A DNA stretch of 64,000 nucleotides from assembly GCA_905178155.1 (NCBI GenBank), contig CAJINV010000003.1, positions 9,245,979 to 9,309,978 of the forward strand, written 5' to 3'. The notes below the pieces were generated by a model, which had not been told where the DNA came from, ran no database searches, and saw only the letters and a program-made list of their open reading frames with translations. The translations under genes and the position numbers were made by a program. This document shows, in pieces, positions 47,120 to 60,528 of the stretch. Numbering within the stretch: the first letter of the stretch is position 1; every line of letters starts with the position of its first letter. This stretch comes from Amoebophrya sp. A120 (taxonomy: Eukaryota; Sar; Dinophyceae; Syndiniales; Amoebophryaceae).

Positions 47120-48440
47120 CTCGCTGTCGTTGTCGATAAGGATAATCAAAATTAGTACGTCGTCTTTTGCTTCAATTAAAACGAAGTCACAAATCATGCT
47201 CAGTTTTAAACTGGAGACAAGGTAAACAGGCAGCAAAAGAACTGTCAAGCTTGCTGTCCAAGGAGAGCGTCCGAATACCGATGGAAGCGTCCGAAGCCCT
47301 TCGCAATAAAGTCGTGCATACAATGATGCCGAATGCTGTGGCGGCCAATGCAAACCGCGCAGGGTTTAGCAAATGTTGCAGATAAAGCTTGGAAGGAGGG
47401 CTACGGCACAGGACAGGGCCTGACTTTGGGCGCCCCGAGGTACACTCCGAAGAATGGATTTTTGGTACACGACGATATCGCTGGCATTTTGCAGTGCCAG
47501 AAAGTCACTTAGCCGTGCAACTCGTACTCGTAGCCTTCTCTTTACAAATACCAGCATTCTTGTAGCGTTGTAGTTGTTGTGCGGATACACGAACAGTCTT
47601 GCATAGGTAAAAAACATGAAGTTCAAGCCTTCCGCACTGAGAATCCTAGATCGAGTATTGACTTGGAGTCTCGGTAACAGTCCGAAGGCGAGCGCTCAGT
47701 CAGGTAGATAATTTTGGCTTCGTGCCTTGAATTTCCATTTCGGTCTCAGTAGTTTGAGTCCGAGCATCAGTATTCAGATAGGGTGTGACTTCGTGACTTG
47801 GCTTGCAAGTTCAGATTGAGTTCGCGGATATCTAGCAGCTTCAGTTCGGGTTTGCGCGTTGCTTTGCCTTTTGTATTTTCTAATTTGATCATTCCGATCG
47901 TTCGCTTCATGTTTCGGCTTGCGTTCGAGTAGCAGAGAACTCGAGCTCCGTCCTGTTTGAGCCTCCTTCTGAGTCTCGGTCTGGGCCCTGTGCGCAGATG
48001 CACGTACCCAACGAACAGAACACGCGGGGGAAGCTCCTTGTTGGCGCTCACCTCAGGAGCACGCAGGACACTTTGGTCAGGCCGGGGCGACTTGCACAAT
48101 GGGAGGCAAGGCGTCCTGTTCTTGTCTGCTTTATTAGTGCGTGATTACGTCGCTCCGCACGTACGTTAGCCGGAATCGGAAAACTCCAGCAACATAAAGT
48201 GGCTCCATACTTATCCGTACCACTGAAGTTGAGCAAAGGGAAGCACATGCGAAGTCACAGTAAAACGGCGCTGCGCTTGTGCGCCGGTCCAAGGCGGGTG
48301 CACCAAGCCATTTATAGTCTTGACCACTGGCAAGAGGCTGCTCGCACTGAGAGCACTGGAATTGATTTTGAATATCCGCGCGGCTGCTGCTACTTACAGT
48401 TCGCATTGATGGCTTCGCAGAGTCTTCTTGTGGTAGATAT
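47120..48440. other. Region without a supported gene
   Basis: A minus-strand frame at 48134-48406 contains FQCSQCEQPLASGQDYKWLG and later FYCDFAC, suggestive of a zinc-binding exon that might follow the lectin gene, but no junction could be placed. The stretch 47640-47960 has irregular repeats of GAGTC/TTCAG-type words. Otherwise nothing is recognised. Confidence 0.35.
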
Positions 48441-48448
48441 TTACTTGG

Positions 48449-51400
48449 TCAGTGCATATGAGCTGCCGGACGGCCTAGCACGTTGGCCGTGTCTGCTAGC
48501 GAGCGCGCACTAGAAGCATCGCCATCTCCTCGGGAATAAGCGCTCACCTCTTGAGTATTGCTCGACGAACCAAAGGGGTACGGTTCTGCTGGGGAAGTTA
48601 CTTCTGGCTCGAGTTCGTTCTTTTTTGAGCTCAAATCTGTGCGCTCAGCATGGTCCTGCTCCGTCGTAAACTTGCAATGCGGACGCTGCGCTGGGGCTGA
48701 CGTAGAAGGAATATCTGCACTCCTGTGGCCGCCGTGCGTACCACGTACCATGCTGCCGAGCCTATCTGTAGTGCCGAGAGAGATGAAGTCACCCGCGACT
48801 CCCTCCTCCTCGTTCGCCGGAATCGGCTCCGCGTCGTGTTCTTCTTCATAGCGTAGACGGTCCATGAGCTGGCGGTAGCGCCCCACTTCGCGCGAGACGC
48901 AGCGGAGAATTCGCAAGCCGTAGTAAGAGAACGCCAGAAGCACACACGCGAGCATGACACTGAAGAACTGTGGGAAGAGAAGGTACAGCAAGAGCTGAGA
49001 GTCGGCGTATCCCACGATGTCCCGTTGCAGCTCCGAAAACACAATGGCGCGCTCGCCCGAACCCACGAGCGCCAACTCGCCGGTAAGCGGGTCGAAACCG
49101 AGATAAAGAAAAGCTCCGCTGGTGCCGCGATACGCGGCCCCGCCTGTATTTGTGCCGGCCCCGATCCCCCGCAGGCCCTCTTGATCGCCGGATACTCCAC
49201 CGCTGGGCAGCGGTAATGAGGTGAAACCATTAATCGTGCGCAAGCGGCCCGTGCTCACAAATTGCCGCCGCGTAGAGTAGCCGACCCGCTCTAAAATGAA
49301 AGAATTCCGGGCGGTTTCTTTCGACTGCTCAGACAACGACTCGCGGGCCGCATCGACGGGCGCCCACGCCTTCACGACGCTGCGGTACACCCAATCGACG
49401 AAGCCACCAGTCGGCCGCGATCCCCTTGCAGGCTGTGCATCCCGTGCGAGACCACTTGACGCTCGCTCTGCGTCCGATGGTTCTTCCGCGGGAGTTACCT
49501 CGCTGCTCAACAGAGTCCCGAACACGTTCCCGGGCCAAAAGATCGCTGCGAGCAGGTGCCACTGCGCGGCAAACTCGGCACCTGTCCTGGGGCAAGGACG
49601 CGCAAACACACGCTGTCCTGCGCGCGCGCTGCCCGGACCCCAATGCAGACATCGCTTCGCATTCTCCACGAAGGCGGCCCTGCTATCGTCCACCTCCTCG
49701 CCTGCCGCAAGAGTGGGCCCTTCGGTTGGTGAAGACGCTCCCACGGAGGGCAGTGCGGAGCGAGTTATGGTCAGGAGCGCTTGCCGGCGAAGAAATGGGC
49801 CGACTTCGTAAGTTGCTACAAGGCACGGACTACCGTTCCCGACCTTGGCGGTGGCACGCTCGACGTACACGGGGTCAATGCGCTCCCGGGTGTCCGGGTC
49901 TGCAAACTGGTGGCCCTCGCGAAGCTTCAAACACTGCAGATTTTCTTCGCTGCGCAAGTGCCGTGGGGATACGTCTGCCTTGCCCGGAGCGGAAAAAAGA
50001 ATCGCACTGGCTGCATGCACCATTGTTCCAAGAGTACGCTTTTCGCCATCACCGTTTGAAGATGTCCCGTCGTGTGCGTCTGGGCCTGTCTGTGATGAAG
50101 GTTCTGCATTCCTGTCCCACGCATGCTTGTGCCCCTGTGTTTGGCTCGTGTCCTCTTTTGTCAGATGATCTTGCGTCGTCATAGGCTTGTATTGTGGCAC
50201 AGCAGCTTCGAGGTCCGGTAACTGCAGTACTGAGCGCGGAGCGCTTGACGACTTAACCCCCGATGCGGACGACGCACCCCTGATGGGGCGCTGGCAGACA
50301 AAAGAAGTTTTGTGCGAACACGCTGCATCGTTCCATCGAAATCCGCAAGCACCCCAAGCCAGCAGACAACTCTCCGTCCCGCCACTGGGCTCCCCGGGGC
50401 ACCAGTTGTCGTACCCCGCCAGACCGGACCCGTCAAGCCACTGCCACCGCTCGCCGTACACTAGGCCGCCCATCCAAATGCCCGCCAACGTCCAATCGAG
50501 GACGTGGTTCATGAGGAAATCGTAATCGCGTGCGGACTTGACCTGTGCCAGCTCCGCACTGGGAGCGACCGAGTGCCGGCGGCAGTAGCCGAGGGCGTCC
50601 CCCCAGGACCGGAGGGGGTAGCGAACCAGCAAGTACTCGCTTCCACCGACCAGGTCGCGCACCCATTCGGCGCGACGGCATCGCCCCGTAGGAATTGCTC
50701 GCCAGAGGCAGTAAAGCAGCGCCTCGCGCTGCTCCGCGGAACCGGCCGGCGTGTACGCAAAGGGCGCTGTTTCCGGACAGGCCTCCTGCGTCGTATACTT
50801 GGAGCAAGGATCGCTCTCGTCCGTCACAAGGTCCATCCAGCTCGCGTCTTCTTTGTCTTGGTGGTGGGCATCATGATCCGGTACATGATCCAAAGTCGTG
50901 TGATCCTGGCCCCCTGACGTAGTTGATGGCGCACCTGCAACGAGCGACGAAGCAGTCCCGCCCTGGTCTGCACCTGCAGAACTGGTCGAGGGGGCGGAGG
51001 TCGAAAGGCTTTTCGTGGAGGACCCGCCGAGCTGACCCTCCGCATCGCGCCCGGCGAGCACCGCCGAGGCGACATCCTGTTCGAAGCGCGGATGCACAAA
51101 CGTCAGTACGAAGTCCGGCTTCCCTAGATAAAGCCAAGGCACCCGCAGAAGCACGAGGAGCACCAGCGGCAGGTGACAGCACAGGGTCTGCGCGCTGATA
51201 TCGATGGAAGTGAATCTTGGTCTGATTACTGGTCATGCTGTTGCTGGCTTATCCTTCTGAATCTTAATCTTCGACGTTCAATGCAAAGCGAGGTATAAAC
51301 AGCTTTGTTTTCGGCGGCTTGTTGCTCCTGCATAAAGTGCGTCACAGGCCGGAGCTGCGGTCTGACATAACAAATAGGCGGTCGGAACTTTTGGCGACAT

Positions 51401-52414
51401 ACATGACAGAAGCTGCCGCAATGCCAGTCAAGCATCAGAAGTTTCGCAATCTTCCAGAAGACCAAGAACTATTTGCAATGTTGCATAGCCGAGGAGCGCG
51501 AGCCAAAACCGGAGGCTCTCTACCACTGCAGTCTTCCCTCGCAGTCGCTGTGATAAAAAAGCCACTTCCCTTCTCTTGCTCGGAGAGGTGGGAGCAGCAG
51601 CGGGTGAAGATGGGGCACGAGTAGCTGCTCCCTCGATGTTATCTCGGTAAAAAACGCGGTGAAGGTAGTTCACTCGCTGCAAAGTCGAGTCGCGACGTCG
51701 TAGACAGCAGGCGTGACAGAGGCAGCACTCGGCCACACGATCTCCGAAAAACAAGAAACTCGATTTCACACGTGCGCAAAGCGCCGAGAACAAGACCCCA
51801 TCGGACGAGGAGAGAGACGACGACCTCGCCGGGCTGCTGGTGCTGATGGTGCTGCGGTTCCGAAGCAAGTGTCCCTGCGAAAAAGCGCTGTCTGCACGTG
51901 CATGGCGGCCGCTGGTGCTTTCAGAAACAGGTGAAAAGCGCGACGCGGTAGTCGGAGAGTTTGGCGAAGACGTAACAGGGACCGCGAACCACGAGCGAGG
52001 ATCTAGCGGAGGCGGCGCCTGCCGCTTCTTTGTGCGTGCTGCATACCGACTTTCATCCTCGCCGGCGATCGCCGCGGCTGTAGGGGAAGGACCAATGCCG
52101 GTATGCATTCCGTCAGGGTCTGTGCTCGACTGTGGCACGTTCGAAGACGACCCACGGCTGCGCTGTAGAGGAAGATCCGCCAGCTCGAGCTCGGCGCAGC
52201 CGCTTTGTTCCGCATCCCGGTGCAGCACCCCGCTGAAGCCTGCGCCACGCTCATTAGCACGAAAGTGAAGTGCCGGACTTTGCCTGTCACTGCTCGCAAT
52301 CTGTGGAAAGCCTACACCAATGCCCGCAGGAGCGGACTGGTCCTCGCGTTCAAGAAAATCATAGTCCGCTGCCTCAGAAGCGAGGCCGCCGCGCATCGCG
52401 TCGCATTCGTCCAT
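48449..52414 (-). CDS. Membrane protein with a C-type lectin-like domain
   Basis: Two exon blocks are visible: 51428-52414 (from an ATG at 52414) and 48449-~51235. The first ends in a hydrophobic segment FWLALLGYATLQIVLGLL after a basic, Cys-rich stretch (CCLCHACCLRRRD). The second begins LCCHLPLVLLVLLRVPWLYL. They appear joined by an intron at about 51236-51430 whose ends I could not fix. A C-type lectin domain follows (about residues 180-300 of the second block: EYLLVRYPLRSWGDALGYC, WQWLDGSGLAGYDNWCPGEP, WNDAACSHKTSFVCQ), with the WND motif and paired cysteines typical of the fold. A final membrane span (FFSVMLACVLLAFSYYGL, residues ~730-750) leads into a Ser-rich cytosolic tail. Such domains bind sugars or proteins outside the cell. 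A surface recognition role is inferred. Confidence 0.75.
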
Positions 52415-53246
52415 CACTACAGGACTGTAGGGACTTTGGCTCTCGGACCATAGCAACGGCGGGGCTTGCAGCAGCGACACATAGCTCGACTAGAGGCGCA
52501 AACAATCCAGCCGATTCCATAGCCGCAAAATAAATCTGGCCCGATCAGAAGCAGAGATCCGCTCTGCGTTGGCGCGTTTCGGTGAACTACATTTCCCACG
52601 GGCTTCTGCAGAAATTCTGCGAAAAGGACGCGGAACGTACGCGAAACAGCGCAAGTCGAACGCTTACGCCACCACAGTGCCAGAGACGCGCGCCAACGCG
52701 TTGCGCCCTTGTGTTCCGTCTCGTTTCGCGATCCAGTTGTTGCGCCTGTTCTTTGGTGACTCGACGCAAAAGCACGGCGCCGCAAATTATCCCCTATTTG
52801 GTGAGCCCGGTGCGGCGTGCTCTCTTGCGCAATTCACGCGCAAGTCTGCGCGCGGGATTGTGCTAGAAATTGCTCGCGTTTTCTTGCTATGGCGGGGCGC
52901 GCGGAATGTCGACCATTAGGCGGCCCCGAACCGGACCGACACGCTCTCGTTGCTCATCTGTTTTGTCCCCATGCCTCTCCCCTAGTTGCCTCCGCCTTCA
53001 GCTGGAAGAAACGGGGGGGGCATTCGAACGCGACTTGATGCGCGATGGGCGACGCCGGCGCTACGCAGAGCGCGCCAACAGAGTCGCCCCACAAGAGCCA
53101 CAGCAAGTGGACACATAAGCGGGCAGGTGAGCAGCTGCGCCGCCAGCCGTCGTAGCGCGCGCGCTTGCATCGCTTGCGTCGCCAGCCGTCGTAGCGCGCT
53201 TCCTTGTTTTTATCCAATTTCGAACATTGCCACTCAAGCTCTCGCA

Positions 53247-53507
53247 TCAGCGCGGACGCGAGTCGTTGCAAGTTTGAAAAAAAAAACAGGCAAGAACTTT
53301 GCGGCTGTTTTTGAGGTTGGATTGTTCACGTTCGTAATACGCACACGCGAGCAGCACAGGAGCGAAAAACCAACAGAAGCCGGGAAATACCAGAAAAGCT
53401 GCCGCCGCTATCAGGGTCCATATCCACCACCGGAGGTCGTCCCACAGTGGCGACACCCCGAGCGGTTCTGCTTTCTTTTCTTCTGGCGGCGCGTTCATGT
53501 CAATCAT
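53247..53507 (-). CDS. Small membrane protein, unrecognised
   Basis: From the ATG at 53507 the frame begins MIDMNAPPEEKKAEPLGVSP and then has two closely spaced hydrophobic stretches (WWIWTLIAAAAFLVFPGFCW and FFAPVLLACAYY), compatible with a membrane hairpin, followed by a polar tail with QSNLKNSRK. The frame ends near a long A-run (minus-strand T-run), so the last residues may be intronic. It sits alone between the lectin gene and the coiled-coil gene on the same strand. No family was recognised. Confidence 0.45.
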   Translation of the reverse strand: MIDMNAPPEEKKAEPLGVSPLWDDLRWWIWTLIAAAAFLVFPGFCWFFAPVLLACAYYEREQSNLKNSRKVLACFFFQTCNDSRPR

Positions 53508-54535
53508 GTTGTCTATTCTGATTGTCTGCACCTACGCTCGAAATGGAGGAAGGACACTCCGAGCTTCCACTCCGACGACTTTCGCATCTCAGGAGGTACT
53601 GGCTTTCCTGGCCTGTGAGTGTAAGAATGCGCCAGCTTGTTCTCGTCCTCATGACGGTCCGGGTTCGGGCTCGCATCCGGTGTTTACTAAACCGCTCTCG
53701 CTGCCTTTGCCTCGTATTTTAGATAGTAGTAACCGAAAAAACGACCCGAATAAAGAAAATCTTAACCACAGAAACACGCTTAATGATCTTTCTGATCCTG
53801 GCTGCGTTAATTTGGTTCATATCTTCCATGACTTACCGCATGGATTTCGCGGTCAGTCTGTCATGAGACCCTGCCGCTGTCTGCCCGTAGTTGCAAATCC
53901 ATCGAATTCGAGAGCGAAGCAACTGACTTCATCAGCGACATGCACATGTTAAACAGCAAGCGAATGCGATTGATGAGACAAACTAGATCGTTCTTAAGCA
54001 AGTGAGGATGCTGCACATCAGAGCACCTTTACACATTCATGCACCAGATCAAATTTAAGTGCCGGAAATTTCTGTACAGAACCTAATTTCTGTACAGGAG
54101 CTTAACGCTTGTGAAGAAGGACTAGGAACCAGTACGCCTGGTAACTTACTTGCAAGGCAATTTGCGCCGTCGCGCAGTCGTCGATTCTTTCAGCATCATT
54201 CCTTGCAGCTAAATTTCTTTGAAGCTGGTCTTACACGTGTCAAAAGGGCATCGCTTTGTAAACAAACTCATCAGCCGCGTCTCTGCCTCCCTCGGAAGCG
54301 CCTGCGTCGCCTGGTCCTGGATCTGCCTGCGCAGGATAAACTATTTCTGAGTGAAACGCGCGATCTCAACTAGAAGTCGCAAGCGAGTTGCGCACTAGTT
54401 CGAAATAAATCACACCAAGACCACACTCCAGCGACAACAAATAGTACGAGCGTCTACTTTTAAGCGCGATTTTGTCTGGCGCCCTCATTGTAACCATTTT
54501 AACTACTCTGAACCTCCTACAATAGAACATATATA

Positions 54536-57500
54536 TCAACTTCTGGACTTTGCCTCCTTGTTTACTTTTTGCAGTCGCGCATCTTCCTCCGCCTCCTTGT
54601 ATAAACGGGCTGTCTACTGGGTTGGTGTTGCAACCTCCTGCTCCGGATCTCATTCAAAGACAACAAGGCCCGCCATTCAGGTGCTTGTAAGTCCTCGTGT
54701 CTTGAGAACTGCGCCCATGCGTAGCTGCAGACATTGCTTTTTCAATTTGTCCACCTGCTCCTCAAGGGACCTTTTCTCAAGTGTGAGCTCGTCATGCCAG
54801 CGCGTCCGTAACTCTTCCTGCACCTGCAAGCGTGTGGAAAAGTGTTTTCTTGCGCATCAGTTCCAACATTTCTTTCATAAACGCACAAAAATAAGAACAA
54901 CTCAGCAATATTATCTATCAAAAACATTCATGCCAGACCTTCAATAGTTCGATGGCCCTTTGTTCGCCAGCCTTGCCCTTTGCGGCGAGTGTTTTGACCT
55001 TTGCCAACAGCTGTGACTTTTCTGTTTCAAACACGCGGCGCTCGTCGTCTATCACCGCCTGATACTCCCGCTCTTTGTTCACCAAGAGCTTCTGCAGATC
55101 TGCTACGCGGCGAGACAGGGTTGCGTTCTGCTTTTCCACGACAGCGCAGGTGTCTTCTTTATGCTGGAGCTTCTGCTTAAAGTTTTCGAGACTCGAAGTG
55201 AGCTCGCTTTTCATATCGGTACTTCTATCATCCAGAAAATTACAACTAGCATGCCATATTCTACTTTTCTGCATACAAAAGAACTCGGTACCAGTTCACG
55301 TCGGGATGTCAACATACCTTGATCATTCAGGAGCTCCACCGCTCCGATCACCATCACCACTACAAGCGGACCCTCTACTATTTTGCGCACAGTCTGGCGC
55401 TACCGCCAATGAAAAAAGAACAAGGCTGTGCCCCTGCGTTCAATCGCTCGTGCTCCGCGGCTCAGCCGGTGCTGGTTTCTTTTTCAAATATGACACGGTA
55501 GCATGTTTCTTGAGGATAGCTTCGCTGCAGGTTTCTGTTCTGTGCTTGCGCTGTCTCCTGCAAGTTGTCCTGTGAAAACACCACGTCCCCATCCAATACT
55601 AGTCACGTACATCTTGCATGCACAGGAAGTATCTGGCCCGGCTCCCCATGAAGGGCGGGTAGTGCATTATGCTTCGGGATTTCGTCATGCTAAACCGATC
55701 ACAACCAAAGCGGAGCGAAGTGCGCCTGTCAGTATAAGGGGCGGAAGATCCTGGACACGGCCACAATTGCGAAGCGCGACACAATTGCAGACCGAACTAC
55801 TCGGGTACTTTTATGCAGGCCAGGCCAAGGGGGCGATAATGGCCTCGAAATACATGCGCGAAAACCCCACGAGCGAGGAGCGCCAAAAAAAAACTAAACC
55901 GAGGAATGATCTGCTCGGAGTACGGCCCAGAGAAAACAGGGCGACTTTCACCCTCTCCCCGGTGCTGCTGCCCATCTTTTGGATGCTCTTTGGGAAAGTT
56001 TTTGTTTGGCTTCCGGTCGCGTTTTGCGCAACCTGGCTATTTCCTACCCCTTCCGGCCTCCCCGCCAAGACCCCTGCGTGATAACAGCAACTGCCTCCGC
56101 GCTGCGTTTGCGAAACAGGGTCGCAGCTCGCAGAGCGCGGACAACGGCTTCCCAGGCATTTGACCACCAGATCACAGAGTTTACATGGATTTGGGTATGG
56201 ACGTCGCTTTTACACAGGATACAACTTGTCTTGTAAGGATGCGAGTTCGCGCGCCTTATCATGAACCTGTGAAGAGGAAGCCGAAGCAGTTCTCATTTCC
56301 ACTAAAATAAAATCATACTTCAATCATAACAAATAGGCACACCAGTTCACTACATCAACAAATGCACGAACACTAGTTCGAAAGCACTTCTCTGCCGCAG
56401 CTTTGCCATCAATACAATCACAGTACTTCTGCGTACTGGGGGCAAGGCACAGACGCTTGCTTCTGGAACGGCAGCAGCCTCCTCTGTCTCATATGCCTTG
56501 AGACGTAGGAGCGTGACTGGAGTTACTTCCACCAGCTGAAGAACAAGAAACTGCGTCGACTAAATACAGACGCGGCGCGTCAAAAATACTTCCTTCTCGA
56601 GCATCAATCGTCTCTTCTGCAGGTCCTCCAGGTCGGTACGCAGGTGCGCAGAAGTTTTCTCAGCTAAAGATATCCTCGCTTCCGCAGCCGTCTGTTGGTG
56701 CGAGTGCTGCTTCACTAGGAGGTCGTACCTGAAAAATGACAACCGATACGAGCTAATGTGGCCGCTCCCTAGCTCCGCGTGCTCTTTTACGGTTCGCAGT
56801 TGAAGGTAGAGCATTTCATTTTCATAACATGTGTGTGTAGAACAAAACACAAGCGGAGGGGGGTAGTCTTGCTTTCATCAATCTTCTTACCCGTCGACCG
56901 AATAGAAGACAGAATTGAATACTTTGTCTGCGAATTATCAACATATTGCAAACAACTTCCAACCCACAGCCAGCTATCAGCGGCCACTGCCAACGGTGTC
57001 ACGTAGCAGGAGCTGACTCTTGTTCATTGTTTTTTACGTGAGAATCGCCCGCACATTGGAATCTGCCATTATTCTACCTACAATCTTTCTCTTTCTGAAC
57101 TGCTTTCCGAAGAAAAGTACAAAACACTCAGTCTAAAATGCAGCTTCCAGTCATCTTCATGTCTTGGGTGAGCGGAGGTGTTTGCCGGTTGATAAAGGTC
57201 CAGGCTGAGAGCCGACGCCTTCGACAGTTGGTCTTCGAGATCATCTATCCGTCTTTGCCGCGTCATATAGTAGGCAAAAATAGCAACCCATGCCCCGACC
57301 ACATTTGATATAGCACACTTGCCAAAACACATAGTTCACAAGGGTCACTTCTGGCAGACGACTCAAAGGCCAGCCGTGTGATCCATCTAGTATGCACATG
57401 CGCAACACGACCACTCCCTGCTTCGCAAGTCGCCCCCTGCAACGCACAAAGTGCACAAGAAAGCCGGACGGGTCCTCGAGAGTGGGTTGCTTTGTGTCTG

Positions 57501-59145
57501 GGTACATTTCTATTTGCCCCTCTGTCGCTCTGCGCATATCCTCGAGGATCACCTTCATTGTTTGCAGGGCGCAGAGGTTTCTCTTCTGCTTCTTAGGTTC
57601 TGCTTGATGTAAAATAAATTGTCCACCGTTCATTTCATACCAGCGAGAAGATGCATGCACAGTCAGTAATTTATGCAGCAGCTTGCTCTATCCAGTAATA
57701 CAAGTAAGTACGCGGCATGATTCCTTACCTCCATCTCCTGCTTGCGCTTCCGGTCAGTATCCTCCTTGCTCCGAGACGCGTTTCCCTCCAAGGCCTCAAG
57801 CTTAGTCTTCTCAAGCAGCACCTCAGCTAGGTCCTTTTCCAGGACGTCGAGCTTTGCGCGCTGGTCCGCGATCTGCTGTCGCTGCGTTTTCTCTTTACGC
57901 TCTAACTGTTCCATGAGCACGAGCATGTTTTGCGCCTCGTTTTTGGCCGCGTCGGCCTCCTTACGCGCGCGTTGGTACTTCTCCGAGAGGTCCACATTCT
58001 CTCGCTCCAGCACCAGAAACTTCGCACGACGGTCGCCGAGCTCGTCCGACAACCTATCCGGTGTAAAAAAAGCCACCTATGCGACATACATGCTAAACAC
58101 GAGTAAGACAGTGACACCTTCGCCATGCGAAACGGTCACCCGTAAAGGCAGGCTCTTTGTCCAACTCTTCATGCTCTAATCAGAAAAAAGAAGGGGATGG
58201 GTTCTTCGCGCTGCGGCTACACTATCGAATCACGACTGCACGATAGGCCCAACAACATTATCTTGCGCAACTCGTAGACCTTCAATGTCCACATCTTGAC
58301 TACAAAGCCGGGGGACGTCTTTAGACTTACACGGGATACAACTCGTGAAACAGCTTCAGGTTCTGCGAGTTTTCGGCACTGATGCGCTCCACTCGCTCGT
58401 CGCTCTCGTCCCGGAGAAGCTGGTACTTCTGTGACCAATCATGCTCCTGCTGCTGCGCCTGCTTCAGTTTTTCAGAAACACTCTGCAGCCCGTCCTTGTG
58501 TGCTGCGAGCTGCTTCCGTGTGGTCTCGAGCTCACTCTCCGCTAGCGCGCGCATGCGGTCCAGCTCGTCCGACTGCCGTGCCCTTTGCTGATTTTGCCCG
58601 TGTAATTGCTCCAACTCCGCGACGCGCTGCTGCATCTTTTCGATTTGCGACTTCAACAGAACATTCTGCTGCGCCAGCACCTCGTTTTGTTCCACGCTCA
58701 TCTTATACAACGCGTCGAGCTCTTCCCGCTCTTCCTCGAAGCGAGAACGAACGGCAGCCAGGCCTCCGCCCCCGCTGCTGCTCGAGGACCCACCGCCTGC
58801 GCTTAGAAATTCCCGAGTCTGCAGCTGCGCAATGTGTTCGCTCTTCTGCACCAGCTCCTCTCGTAGCGTTTCGTTTTCGTTCACGAGCGCAGCGGCTTGC
58901 TCCGCCAGGCCGGCGCTCTTTCCCAGTACGGTCTCCAGCTCCCGCACGCGGTCGTCGTATACCCGAATCAAGGGGTTCATCAATTGCACATTGTTCGCCC
59001 ATGGTGGCAGCGCCACGGCTGAAGCTGCCAGATTATCTCGCTTGAGCGCCCCGCTGTCGACGAAGCGCTGCAACTCCTTGGTTACTTTTTCGGCGTACTG
59101 CTGCAGCTGGTAGCGCTCCTGCTTCAAAGCTTCGACCTCGTTCAT
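54536..59145 (-). CDS. Multi-exon coiled-coil protein, possibly centriolar/basal-body
   Basis: The first exon (58327-59145) starts at an ATG preceded in frame by a stop. It encodes KQERYQLQQYAEKVTKELQR, LPPWANNVQLMNPLIRVYDD and RVRELE, then long heptad-rich helix. Canonical signals link it to the next exon (57729-58053, ending AG|GTAAGG), which continues LSDELGDRRAKFLVLERENV. Further exons are seen at about 57480-57590 (ALQTMKVILEDMRRATEG), 57140-57270 (RRIDDLEDQLSKASAL), 56570-56730 (YDLLVKQHSHQQTAAEARIS), 54930-55230 (LENFKQKLQHKEDTCAVVEK) and 54692-54825 (ELTLEKRSLEEQVDKLKKQC). The last exon ends with KEAEEDARLQKVNKEAK and a stop at 54536. The repeated coiled coil points to a structural protein. 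The MNPLIRVYDDRVRELE block loosely recalls CEP89-type centrosomal proteins, a weak inference. Confidence 0.7.
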
Positions 59146-59159
59146 TCTCGACTAGGAGT

Positions 59160-60520
59160 GGGACCTCTGTACTCCAGAAACAAATAAGATAGCGCTGCAA
59201 CGTCAGGAGTGGTGGAAGTGCCGATCTCAGATAGACTCTTCCAGCCCAGGATGACACACGCCTTTGCGTGTCGTCCTTTGTCTCCGTGCTCGTGCGATGT
59301 TATTACCCCACTACAAGCCCATCTAGGACCCCACTACGGCGACAGCATCACGGACAGGGCCACTACCTTGGCGACAAGGAAGGCCTGCTTCCCCTCTTCC
59401 GTACGGACATTTTCGTAGAGCGACAGTGGCACGAAACGATTTCGAAGAGAGGAAATAACGCTCGAAAGTTTTGCGTCGAGATGTTCGCGACTTCAATCTC
59501 CATATCAAAAGAGGCAATGTGGCAGCAACGTGGGACGTCAACTACTGGTGAAAATGTTCGCTAATATCCGTGGTTTCTTCGAGTACTCTAATATAAGAAC
59601 TTTTTGATGTTCATGCACTCTCTCACTTTTGTCTTGCTGCAAGAGGTCCACCTTTTGCGCCTCCTCCTGCTCGGCGGCTTCATCATTTATTAGAAACTCT
59701 TCATTCCCTGCTCTAACACTCCGGATCGATTGGAGAGAAAGTTTCTCGACTCCAAAGTGGAGAGAGCGGGAAGCTTCGCACCTGCTAAATTTGACGCCAT
59801 AGTTTTAGTTATGCGGCCGCCCGGGCGGAGATAGTGGATACTGATGGCTCCTGCACAACACGCAAACCAGGCCCGTGTAATGATGTACACTAGACTTCAT
59901 GTGGTGGTCCATTTTAAATTTAAATAAAGGCTGCGCAATCTTTGTTTGTTTGCTTCTGGTATCCGCCGTACCGGGAACCTTACGGGCGAATTTCGCTGCC
60001 GCCCCCACACGAAGAGGAAACTCCCGAGTACCCCAAAAACATTCAGAAAAACATGTGTGTCTTGTCCTTGTCCTTGTGTGAAGCGGTGCAACTCGTGACG
60101 TAAAAGGCAAACGCAGCTCGCATACAACTAGAACTACACAAGCTGGATTCATAGCAAATAACTATTGCCCGGCTGAAATCTAAAAGTGTTCTCGGGAGTC
60201 GACAAATTTGAAAACCGCTGAGCGAAGCACGCAGCGAGTTTGTCGTGCCACATTTCGCCCATTCGAATTGTCCCAGTAAATGGACGGCAAAAGTTATTCA
60301 CGAGGGGTAAACTATTAGTATTCAGCTGAAGAACGATGGTCTATTGATTTGTGACGCAAACGTAAAATATACAAGTTTTGTGGGGCGAAAAGTGAGGCGC
60401 CAATTCCAGTCTTGGCGTCTCGACGATGTCCCCAAGTCCTGCTCTAGTTCTCCGCAAGTGCGCACGAGCAGCTCCGGATGTTCCTTTAAACAAAAAACTC
60501 TCTAACGTCTGGCATACCAC
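59160..60520. other. Spacer between coiled-coil and MORN genes
   Basis: I see no supported gene. Short frames of 60-115 codons on both strands lack motifs. The stretch probably contains the 5' region of the coiled-coil gene and the 3' region of the MORN gene. Confidence 0.45.
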
Positions 60521-60528
60521 TTAGCCGA

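Noticed and set aside
55503-56081. Plus-strand frame of 192 codons
   Set aside because: No motif, and it lies opposite the minus-strand coiled-coil gene, overlapping its intron sequence.
58431-59045. Plus-strand frame of 204 codons
   Set aside because: Antisense shadow of the first coiled-coil exon.
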